Source: Sycobia sp. Sy_11 (lineage: Eukaryota > Arthropoda > Insecta > Hymenoptera > Epichrysomallidae). From it: a DNA stretch of 64,000 nucleotides. Position numbers and translations under genes: made by a program. This document shows positions 45,378 through 55,881 of this stretch, piece by piece (position 1 is the first letter of the stretch; each line of letters starts with the position of its first letter). The notes beneath the pieces are model-generated. The model was not told the origin of the DNA, made no database searches, and was given only the letters and a program-made list of their open reading frames with translations. The DNA is taken from NCBI GenBank assembly GCA_018907035.1, contig JACCIC010000038.1, positions 578,001-642,000 on the forward strand, read 5' to 3'.

Positions 45378-45866
45378 TTGTGAAGGCGGTGGACGATGAT
45401 TTTCGAGAATCCAAGATTTTAGTAGATATACATTCTGTACTGCACATACTGCTTTAAAGCATAATATATGGTGAATGCAGTACTTATATTCATAAGCTTG
45501 TAATTTCCATAATAGAGGACACTTTAAGTCTTCGATATTTTTAACATTGTCCGAAAATTTTTGCAGGTATCTTCATTTTTGAAGACCTTTTGCATAAATC
45601 GTACGAGTATTTTTTAAATAATTACTAATTGTTTTTTCTATGTTTTCATATGGTATATTACCTGAACTCTACGGTAGCCTATGATAATTACGTTCTAACC
45701 AGCGATTCTCACTCTTCTCTTTCTCAGAAAGGCTACACCATTTTTTCGGTGCTTGACACAAATAAACTCTTGGCGCTTCATCTTCAAGAGAAATTATTGC
45801 AACTTCTTTCGAAATAAATTCATTCAAACAGTTCTTGAACCCTTGCATATCTACAATGTACTCCAT
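45378..45866 (-). pseudogene. Polinton-associated MQGF-type protein (left copy)
   Basis: The minus-strand frame from ATG 45866 reads EYIVDMQGFKNCLNEFISKE then LERNYHRLP, stops at TAG near 45669, and continues in frame past a TGA (IYAKGLQK, then FKAVCAVQNVYLLKSW). The same protein type occurs on the plus strand at 54614. I know it as a recurrent ORF of insect Polinton-like elements with a start of the (I/V)(D/N)MQGF type. Its function is not established. Both in-frame stops make this copy a pseudogene. Confidence 0.65.
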
Positions 45867-46508
45867 AATGGCTATGAATGATTTCTTTTCGTTTTACGAT
45901 TGCTTTTTTAGGTAAATAAATACTCCCATCATTCTGCTTTAAATTAAATACATACATATGTACAATTCATATATTATATAGATTAGTTTTAAGTTAGGTT
46001 TTCTGTAAGCTATATAATCGCTATATGTTTTCCTTTAAAGCAACCGTCATCTACTTTATGGTAAAAGAAAATTTTTCATCACAACAGCTGTACATATTGA
46101 TTTTCCCTAGGAAGGTTGCCCATAACAAATGAAATTTCCCCACAACGTTTTCCGATATTGATTTTTTTAGAACTTTTCCAACTATATAGCAGTTAAGATG
46201 CAGCAAATTTAGACAGTATAGTTTTCAATCTTGAACTATTCGAGCTTTTCTAACTTTATCGTAATTACGAAACAGCAAGTATAGACGTATAGATTTCAAT
46301 CTCGAAGTGTTTCCAGTTTCGCGTTTCTTATATGTGTGTATTTGTGTGACTGGTTATTATCTATTTTGTGAGTGATATTTATCTGCTAACGTTATAGTAG
46401 AAACTAAATTATAGTGCAAAAGTTATTTTAAAAATATACATTGTTTTAATTATATTTTCTTGACAAAGGAAATAAAGAAATAAAAATTGTTAAGTGTTGT
46501 GAAGCATT

Positions 46509-48908
46509 ATGACATTACTCAAACATTATCAGGATGCTATTCAACGGCTTCAAGAATCCTGTTTGTTTGCATCTAGACAAATAGCTGACAGAGAGGATAA
46601 TGTTCGATGGATGGATTATGCGTCTGCAGCAGTTACATCGATAACAAAAATAATGTATTACACTTGTGCATCATTTTCAGAATGTTTAAGCAAATTAAAT
46701 TATTACGCTAAATAAGGTGGTGATTTATCGCAAAAGGAGGACAAAAAGGTAACTTGGAGTGATATTCAATCTGCTTTTAACAATTGCATAAAATCTGGAA
46801 TTGTCACGAATATCAAACATCAATATATTCATACATTTTTAGATGATGCATTTAAATTGGCTAAGAAGAAGATAAAAATATCGCTAAAAGATCATTCATC
46901 ACTTAAAATGAATACGGTTCTGCCTTCTGGGTATATTATATCAAAAAACTCAAAACAGATAATAGAAATCAAATATTTTAATACAAAAAATGCGCAAATA
47001 TTTGAGACCACGAATTTGAACGATTGGTACGCAACGCATATCCAAGAGCCCATCCAGCGTGATATGGATGAGTTTCAAGAGAGAGATTCTGGCTGGACGT
47101 TACATTCGATTATAAATTTAGCAATAAATATTTATAAATTTAACCCAATAAAAAGTAGATCATACATAACTCTACCTTTAAGTAATTGAAAAAAACCTGC
47201 ATGTGTTAATATAAAAAATAAAGATGAGCAATATTTTAAATAGGCAGTTTAGTCTGCTTTATATCCAGTTAAAGTGAATAGTAATCGAGTTTCAGCATAT
47301 AAGCAGTATGAACATATTCTTAATTTTAAGGATATTGATTTTCCAATGAAGACGAAAGATATACTTAAATTTGAACAATACAATCAATATATTTCCATTA
47401 ACTTATATATGCTAAAAAAGAAGAAGAAAAATGTCTTTGATGAATCTCCATGTTATATAATATCTAGGAAAAGGGAAAAGCATGTCAATTTACTAATCAT
47501 ACAAGATGATTATATTGATGAAGAAGAAAGTGTAAATAGGAGCGTAAATAATGCAGATCTCCTAGCTCGTTACCACTATGTGTGGATTAAGAATTTATCT
47601 CGCTTTCTAAGTCACAAAACGTAATGGGAAACTTCATCTTTGTGATAGATGCTTACATTATTTTCTATCTGAAGAAACATTAAACTTACATATTATTGAT
47701 TGTTAGGAAAAAAATCATTGTAAAATAAAATTACCCACACAGAAGAATAATATTTTAGAATTTAAAAACTTTTCATTCAAAGAGCGTGTACCATTTGTGA
47801 TATATGCAGATTTTGAATGCATGTTAGAAAAAATAGAAGATCACAAGTATACACAACAAAAACATAATGCAATTAATATTGGGATTTATGTAAAATACAG
47901 TTATGATGAGACACAGTGTGAATACCGAAGCTATAGACAAGCAGATAAAGAAATAGAACCATCACCTGCTGAATGGTTCATGCAACAATTGCAAGAGTTT
48001 TCAGTAAAAATAACAGAAGTATACCAGAATAGTATACTTAAATATCGATTTCAGATACCGATATGTGCAGGATATAACTCGTGTAATTTAAATTATAATG
48101 ATTCCAAAGTTATACTTGTTATATTTTATAATTTATCGGTGTACGATGCACGTTTATTTATTAAAGAACTTGCAACAAATTTTTAAGGACGTATATATGT
48201 TCTGCCGGAAAATAAGAAAAAATATATATCATTTACAAAATATATACAAGATATGGATATTAGTTTTAGATTTATCGATTCATTCCGATCTATGCCTTGT
48301 TCTCTTTAGAAGAGCATAGTATTTTAGAAAATACTTTTAAGAGGGACTTTCGATCAAACAAGTAAATTAGATTAGTTAAAAGAAAAGAAATCTTGCCATA
48401 TGAATATATTTTATCGTTTGATAAATTACAAGAAGCGGAATTGCTAATCAAAAATGCATTTTACAGTAATTTATTCAAGTACACTATTATTGATGAAGAC
48501 TATTAGCATGCTCAACAAGTGTGTCAAGATTTTGATATTCAAACACTTTGTGAATATTCCAATCTATATTTAAAAACTGATGTATTGCTCCTTGCTGATG
48601 TATTCGAAAACTTTCGAGATAATTGCCTTCAAGCATATCATCTTGACCCGGCCCATTATTATATCACCCCAGGTCTATCGTGGGATGTAATACTAAAATA
48701 TACAAAAATAAAATTAGAATTGCTTACCGATATGGATATTCTCATGTTTATCGAAAGAGGTATCAGGGATGGTATTAGCCAATGTTCGAACCGATATGCA
48801 AAGACGAATAATAAATATATGGGTAGTGAGTTTGATGAAACGAATTGTGTCACATACACATACTGTTTTCCCATACGAGGGCGCTTTTTATTTCTCAAAG
48901 AAATGTAA
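46509..48908 (+). pseudogene. polB: Polinton DNA polymerase B (protein-primed type), broken
   Basis: PolB copies the element. The N-terminal region (46509-47189) stays in one frame across a TAA at 46713 and has WSDIQSAFNNCIKSGIVTN and FQERDSGWTLHSIINLAIN. It continues past more stops (47187, 47240) to about 47624. The exonuclease part (47797-48186) shows YADFECMLE and FYNLSVYDARLF, the ExoI and ExoII acidic motifs. The polymerase part (48519-48908) has YLKTDVLLLADVFENFR and TPGLSWDVILKYTKI, then FIERGIRDGISQCSNRYAK. The C-terminal palm with the DTDS-type motif is missing. At least six stops or frame changes disable it. Confidence 0.9.
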
Positions 48909-49531
48909 AAAAAATTGAACGGCAAACTCATAGAATTAAAGACTGTCAAAACCCCCTCCATGTGTTAGCCATGCTTAGATAGAGCGAACAGGTATAAAAT
49001 CTAAAGGTCCACATGATACTCACTCTGTAATAAGTTGCCCTAACATAAAATGTAATTCGTTAGATTTAAAAAAAATAATATTATCGGTTTTCTCTTAAGG
49101 TTATACGTGCAATTTATTTGAATTGGATAAAATTAAATTAAATAATTTCCTCTTATTTGGAAATTGATATAGTATGTTAAGAAGAGATGTAGGATTGGGT
49201 GGTGGAGATGCAGGGGTGAAACCGAAACTGAAACTGAAACTGAAACTGAAACTGCAACCCTGAAACTGAAACCCTGAAATCTCCCCGGCGGATGCCCCCT
49301 TTTCTAGAAATAAATAAGACTAATCAATTGAAGATTATAAGTTTGTTAATAATCTACGCTAAAAATTAAAATTTTAAAATATTTCATAGCATAATAAATA
49401 GAATTTAAAATTAAAACTAATTAAAAAAAAGATACAGATAATTTTTAATACATAAAAAACATAAAAATTTTCATAATAAATTTTAGATAGAATATAAATC
49501 TTATTTTATTTAAAAATCTTGAATACCTAAT
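48909..49531. other. Decayed Polinton interior with GAAACT repeats
   Basis: No recognisable protein. At about 49217-49275 a run of GAAACT hexamers is interrupted by GCAACC and GAAACC. It follows the truncated PolB and replaces its missing C-terminal end. Confidence 0.5.
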
Positions 49532-49735
49532 TCAAAGTGCAAAAAAAGGTCGAGCCCGCCGTTGACTGGTGCATATACCCGTGAGTTTAAACATTGTAAA
49601 TGCCAGATATTGACTATCATAAGCAAATTTAAATGCAACGCCAGGTGAACCCTGGCTACCTTTAGTTTTTTCTAGCTTACGTCCGAATACGTCGATAGGC
49701 ATTGTTAAACTGGTTGGAGTATTGTGATTGTGCAT
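49532..49735 (-). CDS. Small Polinton ORF with FGRKLEKTKG and a collagen-like GSPG
   Basis: 67 codons on the minus strand. ATG 49735 overlaps the stop of the preceding ORF as TAATG. Recognisable features are MPIDVFGRKLEKTKGSQGSP near residue 12 and a Tyr/Phe-rich following part. A VFGR...KG.(R)G.PG ORF recurs in insect Polintons and has been compared with fibre-like proteins; that role is uncertain. The end looks truncated relative to the relatives I recall. Confidence 0.5.
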   Translation of the reverse strand: MHNHNTPTSLTMPIDVFGRKLEKTKGSQGSPGVAFKFAYDSQYLAFTMFKLTGICTSQRRARPFFAL

Positions 49736-50643
49736 TAATATATTACACCAGCCTCGTACAGCTCCTCGACAATAGAGTAAATTTCATTCGTGTGACTTTG
49801 ATTTCCCGCAGACCTTTCAGCCAACCTTACTCTTAATCGATTTACTAACTCATTCGAATGATCCCAGTATACATAGTTTTTTTTTCATTTTATGTTATTT
49901 AAAGTCGCTTTATTTATGCTTCCAAATATTGGTACTAATCAACGACGGAGGTCTACGATGTATTTGTAAATAAAGCACATGTAAATTATTACAGCGGTGC
50001 CTGTGTCCATCGGCCGAGACCGGTTCTGAAGTCGGATCACCAAGTTACTAGTCCTTCGCTCTAGCGATCGAGCCATCGTAGGCCTCTAGTATACATAGTC
50101 TAATGGCATATTTTTTTGCACAATTTTAAATCGAGGTAAAATACCGCCACCTTTTTTCGTAAAGATCAGTAAAATTATTTCTAAAAATTTTTTATTTTTC
50201 ATTACACGCATTCTTTGATTTTTATCATAATCTTTTTTATGAGCATTCGATGCTTCGAGAAGTTTCTGCTAAGTCTGACGATCGTTATTGTTAATACGTT
50301 TTAGATTTGGTAATTTCCTAAATAATAGTTCCAATAATCCAGTAGTTATGGGGTATTGTGAATTATTGACTATGACATTGCTGTTGGTGAAATTTATCCG
50401 TAAATTTCCAATCATCAAATCATTATTGTCCTTATATACTTCATACACAAGATCTAGAATTGTATGGCGATTAAGATCTACCATAGCTAAATATTTTTCA
50501 AGATTTTTATCATCTTGCTCGATGTCGCTGTCAGCTGATGTGAAACAAGTATTAATGTCATCAGTGGTTTTAACATTCTGTAGAGTGTAATCATCACTAA
50601 TATCAGTATTAGTATCATAATTACCACCGTGATCATCGGACAA
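49736..50643 (-). pseudogene. Polinton DUF8207-type protein, split by a SINE
   Basis: From ATG 50643 an acidic N-terminus (many Asp/Asn) leads into ILDLVYEVYKDNNDLMIGNL and YPITTGLLELLFRKLP, which fits the DUF8207-type proteins of Polinton-like elements. A TAA interrupts after NDRQT (about 50269). The same frame then continues with LLEASNAHKKDYDKNQR and GGGILPRFKIVQKN to about 50100. There a 210-bp SINE with a 12-bp duplication (AGTATACATAGT) sits in the gene. The C-terminus resumes at about 49865 (NELVNRLRVRLAERSAGNQ, then SIVEELYEAGVIY) and stops at the TAATG overlap. Function unknown. Confidence 0.65.
49878..50087 (-). mobile_element. tRNA-derived SINE, copy 1
   Basis: A 210-bp element flanked by AGTATACATAGT at 49866-49877 and 50088-50099, with the poly-A end as poly-T at 49878. 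The head is GGCTCGATCGCTAGAGCGAA with a degenerate B-box region, followed by GATGGACACAGGCACC and TTTGGAAGCATAAATAAAG. The second copy is at 61424-61612. The long duplication and A tail fit LINE-driven insertion. Confidence 0.9.
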
Positions 50644-50770
50644 CGATTCTTTAATTGTTTTTTCCTCTTTAAAGGTAGATTATGTTGTTTTTTGAAAAGT
50701 AAAAGGTAGATTATTAAAGTAAAGGTAGATTGTTAAAGGTAGATTATGATGTTTTTTCCTCTTTAAAGGT

Positions 50771-50819
<49 letters not shown>

Positions 50820-50820
50820 T
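50644..50820. repeat. AAAGGTAGATTA repeats and AT microsatellite
   Basis: Several copies of AAAGGTAGAT(T) occur at 50670-50775, followed by (AT)n at about 50773-50815. They replace most of the ATPase gene. Confidence 0.8.
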
Positions 50821-51014
50821 TCAAATCTAAGACCATTCGGATGGGTTATAAGAGCCAATAAGCTATTGGTTTTTCCGCAATTTGAAGGTCCTGAAATAAC
50901 TGCTCGTATACTATTCGGCAGCAAATCTTCATGCCGTTTACTCTTCTTTTCCTTCTCAGTAAAAGAGTCAAAATTAATAACAGGTAATTTTGTTGGGTAC
51001 TCTTTGAATTCCAT
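50821..51014 (-). pseudogene. Polinton packaging ATPase, N-terminal fragment
   Basis: The A32/FtsK-type ATPase packages DNA into particles. From ATG 51014, about 65 codons remain, including the Walker A motif in VISGPSNCGKTNSLLALITH and NGLRFEKIYIY. The frame then runs into an (AT)n microsatellite (encoding IYIY...), and Walker B and the rest are gone. Confidence 0.8.
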
Positions 51015-51113
51015 GTTTGCACATCACGGTTTTAACTGAATCTGTGGCAATAAAGTATAAATAGCATGTTTATATATAAAATTAATTAGTATCATTTTAT
51101 CTTTCGAAATAGA

Positions 51114-51538
51114 ATGATCGTCCATAAGCGAGAAGGTGGTGGAGTATTTAATAAGATACTGTGTCACTTACCTATTGAACTGCATTTACCAGATTATAAA
51201 TACTGCGGTCCTGGGACAAAATTAAAAAAACGAATGGCTCTTGGTGATCCTGCGATAAATGCCCTTGATTCTGCTTGCACGATATAGCATATTCCAACAT
51301 TGTTAACAATATGCAAGCTACGCATGCTGCAGATCGAATTCTCACAGACCAACCTCGCTTGCATCTTAAATCAAAAAACGCAAGTCTGGTCGAAAATACT
51401 GCTGTACTTGCCGTTTATAATGCAATAAAACTAAAAATGAAGTTAGGAATGGAATTAACGAAGAAAAATAAAAAACTGTCTGGTAAAAACAATAAATCAA
51501 CCTTGAAAAAAAAATTAAATCTGCTGCATATTCAATGA
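51114..51538 (+). pseudogene. PLA2-like Polinton protein, one frameshift
   Basis: From ATG 51114: IELHLPDYKYCGPGTKLKKR, then GDPAINALDSAC, a stop at 51285 in that frame, and HDIAYSN in the next frame from about 51275. The YCGPGT calcium-loop-like and HD-AY catalytic-type motifs are those of phospholipase A2-like domains, also known from parvovirus VP1 and insect Polinton proteins, where a membrane-breaching role has been proposed. A Lys-rich tail ends at 51538. One frame change near 51270 breaks this copy. Confidence 0.7.
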
Positions 51539-51920
51539 TTCCAAATACAAGTTCTCAAAAACTAGTTCACTCTGTATTAAAGGGTACTCGCGAAGCCATT
51601 AAAAAGGCTGGCGGTAAAGGCAATGTTACAATTCTAAGGATACTGCCACTTCCTCAAAAACTTGGCGGTGTTTCACCATTTCTTATACCTCTATTTGGCA
51701 TTGGCAGGAGGTGCTGCTGGAATAGCAAAAGCTGTTAATGAAACAAAAGCAGCAAAGCAAGAGTTGAAAGAAAATCGAAGACATAATAAAACAATGGAAG
51801 CAATTACTCTTGGAAAAGGTCTTTATTTGAAACCTCACAAAAAAGCTATGGTCTTTACCTAAACGGTTTAAAAGTAATGGAAGAGATCTCTACTTAAAAC
51901 CATATAAAGGCAAAGGATAA
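51535..51920 (+). pseudogene. Small Polinton virion-type protein with GKGLYLKP repeats
   Basis: The ATG overlaps the stop of the PLA2-like frame. Residues: LVHSVLKGTREAIKKAGGKG, then LPLPQKLGGVSPFLIPL, and after a frame change near 51700 a Gly/Ala-rich segment (ALAGGAAGIAKAVNE) and MEAITLGKGLYLKPHKK. A second LYLKPYKGKG follows after another frame change (about 51885-51918). This Gly/Ala hydrophobic plus GLYLKP layout recurs in Maverick elements. A minor core or membrane-active role is inferred only. Confidence 0.6.
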
Positions 51921-51929
51921 AAAAAAAGT

Positions 51930-52313
51930 TTCTTTGTAGAATTGCTCGAGCGACTTTTATCTGACATTGATTTAATAAAATATGCTCGTGTTTTAAAAAT
52001 TTCCGCGTTTTGTGGTCTATTTATGCGTAATGCATAGCCAAATACTGGTCCTCATTAAAATGAATTAGGTATTGTAAACCTTGATGATTCCAGTGGTTCT
52101 GGAACTCATTGGGTTGCATATCGAAAAAGTGGCAATAGAGTGCTATATTTCGATATTTTTGGTGACTTAAAGCCACCCTTAGACCTTATATTCTACTTTG
52201 GTGAAGCTGAAATTATGTATAATTATGAAAGATATCAGGATTTTAATACATACATTTGCAGTCATTTATACCTGAAATTTCGATGTAATAATCTTCGAAG
52301 CAGTTTTATATAA
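51930..52313 (+). pseudogene. Polinton adenain-like cysteine protease, two stops
   Basis: Cleaves capsid precursors in the families that keep it. The frame reads LLERLLSDIDLIKYARVLKI, has TAG and TAA stops around 52035-52060, then IVNLDDSSGSGTHWVAYRKS (catalytic His in THW) and LYFDIFGDLKPP (Asp), and ends with YICSHLYLKF (catalytic Cys region), stopping at 52311. No start codon is evident. The catalytic residues are still present although the frame is broken. Confidence 0.85.
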
Positions 52314-52353
52314 TATCAAACATCTTGTAAAACAAGTCATTATTAACTTAACC

Positions 52354-53046
52354 ATGATGAATGAATCATTGACTTTGACGCTTTCTGGCACATCATCTAT
52401 TCTTGAAGCTCAATATTTTCCTCCGATTGAGCTCTCATCCAATAAAAATTATATTCTCGGTTTAGTCGTGCTTTTAGCATTTAACTCGATTCTCAATATT
52501 GATGAAAGCAACAACAAATTTTATGTTGATAAAGAAGAAATTACACTACCGACCGGTAGTTACAAAATTAAAGATATTGAGAATTACCTGAGAGAGAGAT
52601 TAACTTCTAAAGGTATAATATTAAGTCTTAAGCCTAATAAGAGCACATTTCGTAGTGTTATTGAGTGTAGTCATCAAATCAATTTTGAACCTAAAGATTC
52701 ACTTGGTAAACTCTTGACATTTCAACAGCGAATTTTGAAGGCAGGTATTCGACATAATTCTGATTTACCAGTAACTATTTTACAGATAAATTCCTTGAGA
52801 ATAGAGTGTAGTATTACAGCCGGTGCCTATATAAATGATCGTCATGTGCACACAATTCATGAATTTTTTCCAGCAGTGCCATCAGTATATAAGGTCATTG
52901 AAGTACCTTCATATGTCATTTACCTTCCAGTCGCCGTCAAGTGCATAAATCATATAGAATTACGCATCGTTGATCAAAACGGGGATCTTGTGAATTTGCG
53001 AGGGGAGATTATAACAATTAGATTACACGTTAAACAAGTAACTTAG
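52354..53046 (+). CDS. Polinton minor capsid (penton-type) protein
   Basis: Forms the pentameric vertices in the predicted Polinton virion (single jelly-roll; established for the family by structure prediction). The frame is intact: 230 codons from the first of two adjacent ATGs (MMNESLTLTLSGTSS) to TAG 53044. Recognisable segments are EAQYFPPIELSSNKNYILGL near the start, FYVDKEEITLPTGSYKIKDI in the middle, GAYINDRHVHTIHEFFPAVP, and LRGEIITIRLHVKQ at the end. It is the only Polinton gene here without a visible break, sitting between a broken protease and a broken major capsid gene. Confidence 0.85.
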   Translation: MMNESLTLTLSGTSSILEAQYFPPIELSSNKNYILGLVVLLAFNSILNIDESNNKFYVDKEEITLPTGSYKIKDIENYLRERLTSKGIILSLKPNKSTFRSVIECSHQINFEPKDSLGKLLTFQQRILKAGIRHNSDLPVTILQINSLRIECSITAGAYINDRHVHTIHEFFPAVPSVYKVIEVPSYVIYLPVAVKCINHIELRIVDQNGDLVNLRGEIITIRLHVKQVT

Positions 53047-53052
53047 AGAGCG

Positions 53053-53297
53053 ATGGGAATTATTTACAACGCTCCTGGATATATTAATAGTCAATCATGT
53101 CAGCAAACCACCACTCTTCCTCCGACTTTCAAACAAGTCAGTCGCTTGAGCAAAGTAAAAAAAAATTAAAGTGTCATCGTCTTTCTCGTCAGAAGACAGC
53201 TCTGAATCACATGCCAGCAGTTAAGGAACTTACACCTCAATACATTCAATTCCTAAAAACTATAGGTCTAAAAGTCATTGCTCCTGCTGGAAAATAA
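53053..53297 (+). pseudogene. Small ORF before the major capsid gene
   Basis: ATG 53053 starts MGIIYNAPGYINSQSCQQ, whose frame ends about 40 codons on. An overlapping frame (53097-53297) carries TPQYIQFLKTIGLKVIAP and stops at 53297. A short protein ending in FL(K)(S/T)(I/L)G(F/L)KV precedes the major capsid gene in related elements. It is probably one gene with a frame change. Function unknown. Confidence 0.45.
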
Positions 53298-53327
53298 ATT
53301 GTATTTTCTTCAACTGTATACAAAGAA

Positions 53328-54549
53328 ATGGCAGATGTTCTAAGTATAGAATCTCCTGTCGCATTCGATGAATCAATTGGGCATTATGAGGTTCACGCTC
53401 ATCAGTCTTACACATCAAGTAATTTTAGCAACAACGATGAAGTTCGTTTATCTATTCAACATCAAGACTTGTGTTTTTTACTTTCACGTAGTTCGCTACG
53501 TGTATGCGGTAAACTTACGAAAAATAATGGCATAAGATTGCAAATACCAAATTTGTAAACAACGCGATCTGTCCCTTATTTGAGGATATTTGATATGAAT
53601 TAAATGCAATAGAAATTGATAGGTGTAAAAATACTGGAATAACGAGCCTTATGAAAGGTTGGCTTTCTTTAAATCCGAATCAAAGTATAATAATAGAAAA
53701 TGCAGGATGGCTTGATATAGAAGAGTCTAATACAATCGCAGATAATTTAGGTTATTTTAACGCATGCCTTCCACTCAACATATTTTTCGCTTTCACTGAA
53801 GATTACCATAAAATTATAATTAATGCAAAGCATGAACTTGTTCTCGTTAGATCACGTAAAGATTTAAACACTGTTGTGCAAACAGCAATACTGAGATTAA
53901 ATGATAATCCACAATTATATGAAACTTTCAAAATAGAGATTACAAAAATCGAATGGTTAATGCCATATGTCATAGTTTCCGTTGAACAAGATTCGATTAC
54001 TAAGACACTTAAAAAAAAATCATCAGATCTCTATGAGTTTTCCTACTTGGGAGCTCTATGTATATCCGCTCCTTCGCGCTACATCCAAGCACGTTTCAAC
54101 TGTGAAAACGACTAATCAACTAGAAAAGCCACGATTCGTTATTCTCGCACTTCAAACAAATAGAAAAGGACAAAAAGATACAAATTGTAGTCGCTTTGAC
54201 CATTGTGATATCAGTAGTGTTAAATTTTTTCTCAATTCTCAATATTATCCATATGGAAATTTAAATATTGATATTACTAACAATCAATATTCATTGCAAA
54301 TTTGCAAAATGTCTACTACAACAAAGATTCTCGCCTATTTTAAAGAAAAAAGATTTCCGAGATCATATGCCACTTATAGTTATTGATTGTTCAAAGCAAA
54401 ACGAGTCGCTGAAAAGCACACCCGTTGATGTACGCCTAGAATTTGAATCAAAAAATAATTTTCCACCAAATACATCAGCTTACTGCTTAATTTTAGATGA
54501 TCGTATCGTGCAATACCATCCTATAAGTGGCAATGTTAAGAAGTTATAA
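53328..54549 (+). pseudogene. Polinton major capsid protein (double jelly-roll), broken
   Basis: Forms hexameric capsomers in the predicted virion. The reading starts at ATG 53328 (DVLSIESPVAFDESIGHYEV), stops after LQIPNL (53558), resumes near 53560 in other frames and runs from 53651 with MKGWLSLNPNQSIIIENAGW and AKHELVLVRSRKDLNTVVQT to about 54000. The next piece (LEKPRFVILALQTNRKGQKD, FFLNSQYYPYGNLNIDI) is in a second frame to about 54310. The last (VDVRLEFESKNNFPPNTSAY, then VQYHPISGNVKKL) is in a third and ends at 54549. At least three frame changes and one stop. Confidence 0.85.
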
Positions 54550-54613
54550 ACTGGTAATGAGAATATGATAATATATAAGTAAAATTTTTGGTCAAAAGCT
54601 CTAGGTCAAGATA

Positions 54614-54985
54614 GAGTATGTCGTTAATATGCAAGGCTTCAAGCAGGGTGACAATGAATGTCTACTGAAAGAGCTTGCCATTTTTTCACTCAAAGACGAT
54701 TCAAAATCTATAGTACTTTTATTTGAAAAGCCATTTTCTTGTGAACGACTTCCAGATCACATCAAAGCGCAAAATAAATGGCTCTAAATGAATTATCATG
54801 GTATTTCATGGAATTCAAGACAGTTTTGCTATAATCAAATTGTCAATATACTTTATGAAAATTTATCGAATGAAACTAAAATATTCACCAATGGAGAAAT
54901 AAAAAGAGATTGGTTAACTAAATTTAGGAGATATATTTTTATCGTTTACGATATTAATACTGTTAATTTACCATTCTGCGAGTAG
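54614..54985 (+). pseudogene. Polinton-associated MQGF-type protein (right copy)
   Basis: Frame reads EYVVNMQGFKQGDNECLLKE, then NKWL, a TAA at 54785, and immediately NYHGISWNSRQFCYNQI with GEIKRDWLTKFRRYIF, ending at TAG 54983. It is the same protein type as the minus-strand copy at 45378-45866 but clearly diverged from it, so the two are not simply terminal-repeat duplicates. Function unknown. Confidence 0.65.
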
Positions 54986-55688
54986 AAGAAACAGAAGCGC
55001 AAGAATACTCTAACAATATGCACCAATCATAATGCAGCATACAAAGTTACGTATGCTCTGCACAATGTAAAACTATTAAAAAAAATACTATCTCGATATA
55101 TCCTCAAAATAGAGCTCCATCCAAAGTCGAACAAAAGTATTATAATATACAAGTAATTATATATATCCCCAATTATTGATCTGGACTATGGAACAAAGTA
55201 TTGACTACTAGGCTAAACAAAGAGATGGTCAAGTGCACGGTAGCAAGAGAAAGAGAGAGAGAAAGCTATATAGCTCTTGCTCCCTCTACTCTGTTCCATA
55301 TTAGGGTGATAGGTGGGGTCGTGCAACTGCATCCTTCTATGACCAAGAAATCTGTGCGCTGCAAGAGATAGATGATGTTATCCTCTGCGATTTCCGTAGT
55401 TTTACGTCATTGCGGACGACGTAAAACTACGTTGTCCGCAGAAAGAGAGAGAGACAGAGAAGAATATAGTGCTAGGGGAGATAGGCGCAGCGCGATGTCA
55501 TGGCACGTGACGTCAGCGCTGTGAGCTAAGAGCATTCAGAATCAACGGAAGCAATGACGTAGGGGGCACGAGACGTTGCCAGTAGCAAGAAAGAGAGAGC
55601 TCTCGCTCCCTCTACTCTGTTCCATATTAGGATGATAGGTGGGGTCGTGCAACGGCACCATTCAATGTCAAAAAAGAAATCTGCGCGC

Positions 55689-55727
<39 letters not shown>

Positions 55728-55863
55728 TATATAATGTTCTCTCTCTCTCTCTCTCTAGCATAAGAGAGTGAGAGAGAGAGATAGAGGGAGAGAGAAATAT
55801 AAAGCGCTAGGAGAGGTAGGCTCAGTGTGAAGTTAACGCTGTGAGTTAAGAGAGTTCAGGATT

Positions 55864-55881
55864 ACCGGAAGTGATGACGTA
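55864..55881. promoter_or_regulatory. ETS/CRE-like composite site, right TIR
   Basis: ACCGGAAGTGATGACGTA, the reverse-complement equivalent of 43724-43741, followed by two more TGACGTAGGG repeats. A weaker relative (CGGAAGCAATGACGTAGG) starts near 55546. Confidence 0.4.
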
